From CAIVPM01 sp049242885 (GTDB lineage: Bacteria > Bacteroidota > Bacteroidia > Chitinophagales > Chitinophagaceae): a stretch of 35,283 nt of DNA. The first letter of the stretch is position 1; each line of letters begins with the position of its first letter. Under the pieces are notes generated by a model, which was not told the origin of the DNA, did no database searches, and saw nothing but the letters and a program-made list of their open reading frames with translations. The stretch lies in NCBI GenBank assembly GCA_049242885.1, contig JBMLOQ010000087.1:1-35283 (forward strand). The letters run 5' to 3'. Made by a program: the position numbers and the translations under genes. Below are positions 32,562 through 35,283 of this stretch, in pieces.

Positions 32562-35218
32562 ATTAAACCCTTAATTTCATTTAATTTCATTAAGGCTTCT
32601 ACAGGAGTTAAACGGTTTATGTCTATTTTTTCTAGGGCTATTCTTATATCATTAAAAGTTTGAGAATGGGCATCAAAAATAGATAACTGCATTTTAGGCA
32701 ACGTTATTTTTGAAGCAATGGAAGTATTGTTTATGGATTGTTTTACTTTATCAAAACCTTCGCTTTCTTGAGAGTTTGCTTCAATTTCTTTGCTTTCATG
32801 CTCTCCTTTTCTAACTTCTAAAATTTTTAAAATTTCATTAGCCCTGTCAATTAATGATTTAGGCATACCCGCCATTTTGGCCACATGAATACCAAAACTA
32901 TGTGTGCTTCCACCAGGTGCCAATTTGCGTAAAAAAATTACTTTATTGCCAATTTCTTTATTGGTTATATGATAGTTTTTTATGCCTTGAAATTGAGATT
33001 CTAACTCGTTTATTTCGTGATAGTGTGTTGCAAATAAGGTTTTGGGTTTGGCAACAGATTGGTTTAAAAATTCTACAATACTCCAAGCAATACTTATACC
33101 ATCATAAGTGCTTGTGCCTCGTCCAATTTCATCTAGCAAAACCAAGCTTCTTGGTGAAATATTATTGATAATACTGGCAGTTTCGTTCATTTCTACCATA
33201 AAAGTACTTTCTCCACCACTCATGTTATCACTTGCACCTACACGAGTAAAAATTTTATCAGTCAATGGCACTAAAGCTTTAGAGCATGGTACAAAACTAC
33301 CCATATGTGCCAAAATAGTTATCAAGGCTGTTTGCCTAAGTATGGCACTTTTACCACTCATGTTAGGGCCTGTGAGTATTACTATTTGTTGTTCATTATT
33401 ATCCAATAAAATATCATTGCTAATATAAGATTCACCTAAAGGTAAATTTTTCTCAATTACAGGATGTCTGCTATCAAAAAGCTGTAACTGAAAATCTTGA
33501 TGAATAATTGGTTTGGTGTAATTGTTTTTTAGTGCATTTTCTGCAAAGCAAATTAAACAATCTATTGTAGCTACAACATGACCATTTACTTGTAATGCAG
33601 CTATATAATCTTGTAGTTCTATAACTAATTGATTGTACAATTGCTGCTCAATAGCAATAATTTTATCTTCAGCCCCAATTATTTTTTCTTCATACTCTTT
33701 TAGCTCTGGTGTAATATATCTTTCTGCATTGGCAAGGGTTTGCTTACGAATCCAAGTTTCTGGAACTTTAGATTTATGTAAATTGGTGACTTCTAAAAAA
33801 TAGCCAAACACATTATTAAAACTAATTTTTAAAGAGGATATTCCTGTAGCCTCTGCCTCCCTTTGTTGTATGTTTAATAAGTACTCTTTGCCACCAGAAG
33901 CTATTTGCCTTAAATCATCTAACTCGCTGTGTACTCCTTGTTTTATACAATTGCCTTTATTTGTAGCAATTGGTGGAAGTTCTTCTATCTGCTCTGCAAT
34001 TTTATTGGCAATTAAGGAGCAGGTATTTAAGTTGTTTCCTAGTCGTTTTAAATAATCATTGTCGCTATTTTCACAGGTTTTTTTTACAACTTCAATTTGT
34101 TGTAAACCTTTAGCAATTTGCACTACCTCACGAGGGTTAATTTTTTTCATGGGTATTTTGCTTGCCAATCTTTCTACATCACCAATATGCTTAATTGCTG
34201 TGGTTAGTTTTTGTTTTATATCGATTTCCTTAATTAAATATTCAACCGTATTTAAACGTTCGTTTATTTTAATTTCATCTTTCAAAGGCAAAACTAGCCA
34301 GCGTTTAAGCAACCTTGCACCCATTGGGTTTATGGTATTATCTAATACTTTTATAAGCGAAAGCCCATCGGCAGAAGTGGATTGTAAAATTTCTAGATTA
34401 CGAATAGTAAATCTATCCATCCATAAATAATCGTCTTGCTCTATTCTTTGAATGGTGGTTAAATGTTGTATATGTGGATGTTCTGTTTCTTTTAGATAAT
34501 GCAAAACAGCACCAGCAGCAACAATTGATAAGTTATGATTTTCTATCCCAAAACCTTTTAAAGAATGAGTTTGAAAATGCTTAAGTAAATTTTCTGTTGC
34601 AAAAGCCAAATCAAAAATCCAAGCATCTAGGGTATAAGTATAAAACTTTACACCAAACCACTCTTTAAATTGTTTTTGAAAGCTTCGCTGAAATATTACC
34701 TCGGATGGTTTTAAACTTTGCAACAATTTATCGATATACTCTACACTGCCTTGTGCCACAAAAAACTCACCAGTACTTATGTCTAAAAAAGCAGCTCCAA
34801 CTTCGTTTTCAACAATATGAATGGCTGCCAAAAAATTATTGGTATGGTTGTCTAGCAATTTATCGTTTGTAGCAACACCAGGGGTTACAAGTTCAGTAAC
34901 ACCACGTTTTACAATGCCTTTAGCTTGTTTGGGATCTTCCAATTGGTCGCAAATTGCTACTCTGTAGCCAGCTTTAACCAATTTATGCAAGTACGTATCG
35001 AGGGCATGGTAAGGAAAACCTGCTAGTTCGTTGCTATTATCAATTCCATTGTTTCTTTTTGTAAGTGTAATACCCAAAACGCTAGAAGCTTTAATAGCAT
35101 CTTCGCCAAAAGTTTCGTAAAAGTCGCCAACACGAAACAATAAAATAGCATCGGGGTACTTTTGCTTTATTGCTTTGTGTTGCTGCATTAATGGGGTTTC
35201 TGAAGCAGCTTTTGCCAT
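32555..35218 (-). CDS. mutS: DNA mismatch repair protein MutS
   Basis: A complete 887-residue MutS1, which recognises mismatches and starts repair with MutL. The mismatch-reading motif GDFYETF (31-37; F33 and E35) is intact. So are the ATPase motifs: Walker A GPNMSGKS (617-624), Walker B LVLLDEIGRGTS (D696, E697) and the ATHYHE histidine (H732). The helix-turn-helix dimerisation region (KMAGMPKSLIDRANEILKIL) follows, and the end (ALEKIDINRLTPVEALMKLN) resembles the C-terminal tetramerisation segment. A TATATTTG lies five bases before the ATG. Confidence 0.97.
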   Translation of the reverse strand: MAKAASETPLMQQHKAIKQKYPDAILLFRVGDFYETFGEDAIKASSVLGITLTKRNNGIDNSNELAGFPYHALDTYLHKLVKAGYRVAICDQLEDPKQAKGIVKRGVTELVTPGVATNDKLLDNHTNNFLAAIHIVENEVGAAFLDISTGEFFVAQGSVEYIDKLLQSLKPSEVIFQRSFQKQFKEWFGVKFYTYTLDAWIFDLAFATENLLKHFQTHSLKGFGIENHNLSIVAAGAVLHYLKETEHPHIQHLTTIQRIEQDDYLWMDRFTIRNLEILQSTSADGLSLIKVLDNTINPMGARLLKRWLVLPLKDEIKINERLNTVEYLIKEIDIKQKLTTAIKHIGDVERLASKIPMKKINPREVVQIAKGLQQIEVVKKTCENSDNDYLKRLGNNLNTCSLIANKIAEQIEELPPIATNKGNCIKQGVHSELDDLRQIASGGKEYLLNIQQREAEATGISSLKISFNNVFGYFLEVTNLHKSKVPETWIRKQTLANAERYITPELKEYEEKIIGAEDKIIAIEQQLYNQLVIELQDYIAALQVNGHVVATIDCLICFAENALKNNYTKPIIHQDFQLQLFDSRHPVIEKNLPLGESYISNDILLDNNEQQIVILTGPNMSGKSAILRQTALITILAHMGSFVPCSKALVPLTDKIFTRVGASDNMSGGESTFMVEMNETASIINNISPRSLVLLDEIGRGTSTYDGISIAWSIVEFLNQSVAKPKTLFATHYHEINELESQFQGIKNYHITNKEIGNKVIFLRKLAPGGSTHSFGIHVAKMAGMPKSLIDRANEILKILEVRKGEHESKEIEANSQESEGFDKVKQSINNTSIASKITLPKMQLSIFDAHSQTFNDIRIALEKIDINRLTPVEALMKLNEIKGLIK

Positions 35219-35223
35219 GTGGG

Positions 35224-35231
35224 CAAATATA
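35224..35231 (-). promoter_or_regulatory. -7 box directly before mutS
   Basis: On the minus strand TATATTTG (then CC) fits TAnnTTTG exactly and ends five bases before the ATG, so a near-leaderless transcript is predicted. No clear TTTG lies 19-21 bases upstream. Confidence 0.45.
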
Positions 35232-35283
35232 TTTGTTTAGCTAATTGGGCGTATGGTACATTTTACTTTTCTTATCTTTTAAT

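Overview
The window is AT-rich chromosomal DNA from a member of the Bacteroidota, most likely a Chitinophagales/Sphingobacteriales-type lineage. This is inferred from several signs: a secreted M1 aminopeptidase with a C-terminal type IX secretion sorting domain; -33/-7 promoters of the TTTG-N19-TAnnTTTG type; no Shine-Dalgarno sequences before most genes; many lipoproteins and domains common in this phylum (GIN/DUF2807, MerC-like, DUF4258, LysM); and two lone tRNA genes without an encoded CCA. Base composition looks even throughout. I saw no insertion sequence, prophage, integrase or CRISPR array.

Layout. 1-7.0 kb: CoA-transferase beta subunit, a class A beta-lactamase-like serine hydrolase, a tiny membrane protein, a LolA-like secreted protein, an FKBP isomerase, a desaturase that closely resembles eukaryotic sphingolipid delta-4 desaturase, and the T9SS aminopeptidase. 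7.0-8.7 kb: tRNA-Asn, a MerC-like membrane protein with a 21-bp palindrome in its promoter, tRNA-Glu, and a glycine-rich DUF937-like protein. 8.8-14.5 kb: a tight five-gene operon (GT9 glycosyltransferase, PfkB phosphofructokinase, orphan ABC substrate-binding lipoprotein, GT39 membrane glycosyltransferase, BaiN-type flavoprotein). 14.5-16.0 kb: an S41 peptidase lipoprotein on the opposite strand. 16.2-21.7 kb: an RND/MMPL exporter, a degraded 453-bp tandem duplication, a NarL-type response regulator and a soluble PAS histidine kinase. 21.8-28.5 kb: GH31 glucosidase, short ribosome hibernation factor, DapD, PyrR, LysM protein and an RsmF-type rRNA methyltransferase. 28.6-35.2 kb: a periplasmic-binding-fold protein, a GIN-domain lipoprotein, MsrB, a DUF4258 protein, a lipoprotein of unknown role, and a complete MutS.

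Most genes are housekeeping or envelope functions and do not form one pathway. The clear functional units are the 8.8-14.5 kb operon and the response regulator/kinase pair, which sits downstream of the exporter.

The most unusual feature lies at 18.3-19.2 kb. A tandem duplication joined the exporter tail, the intergenic region and the regulator head. Its coding parts have decayed, but a 111-bp intergenic core (18519-18629 and 18972-19082) is identical in both copies. That suggests a functional RNA or DNA element, or gene conversion. The second most interesting item is the DES1-like desaturase, because Bacteroidota sphingolipids usually have saturated (dihydro) long-chain bases.
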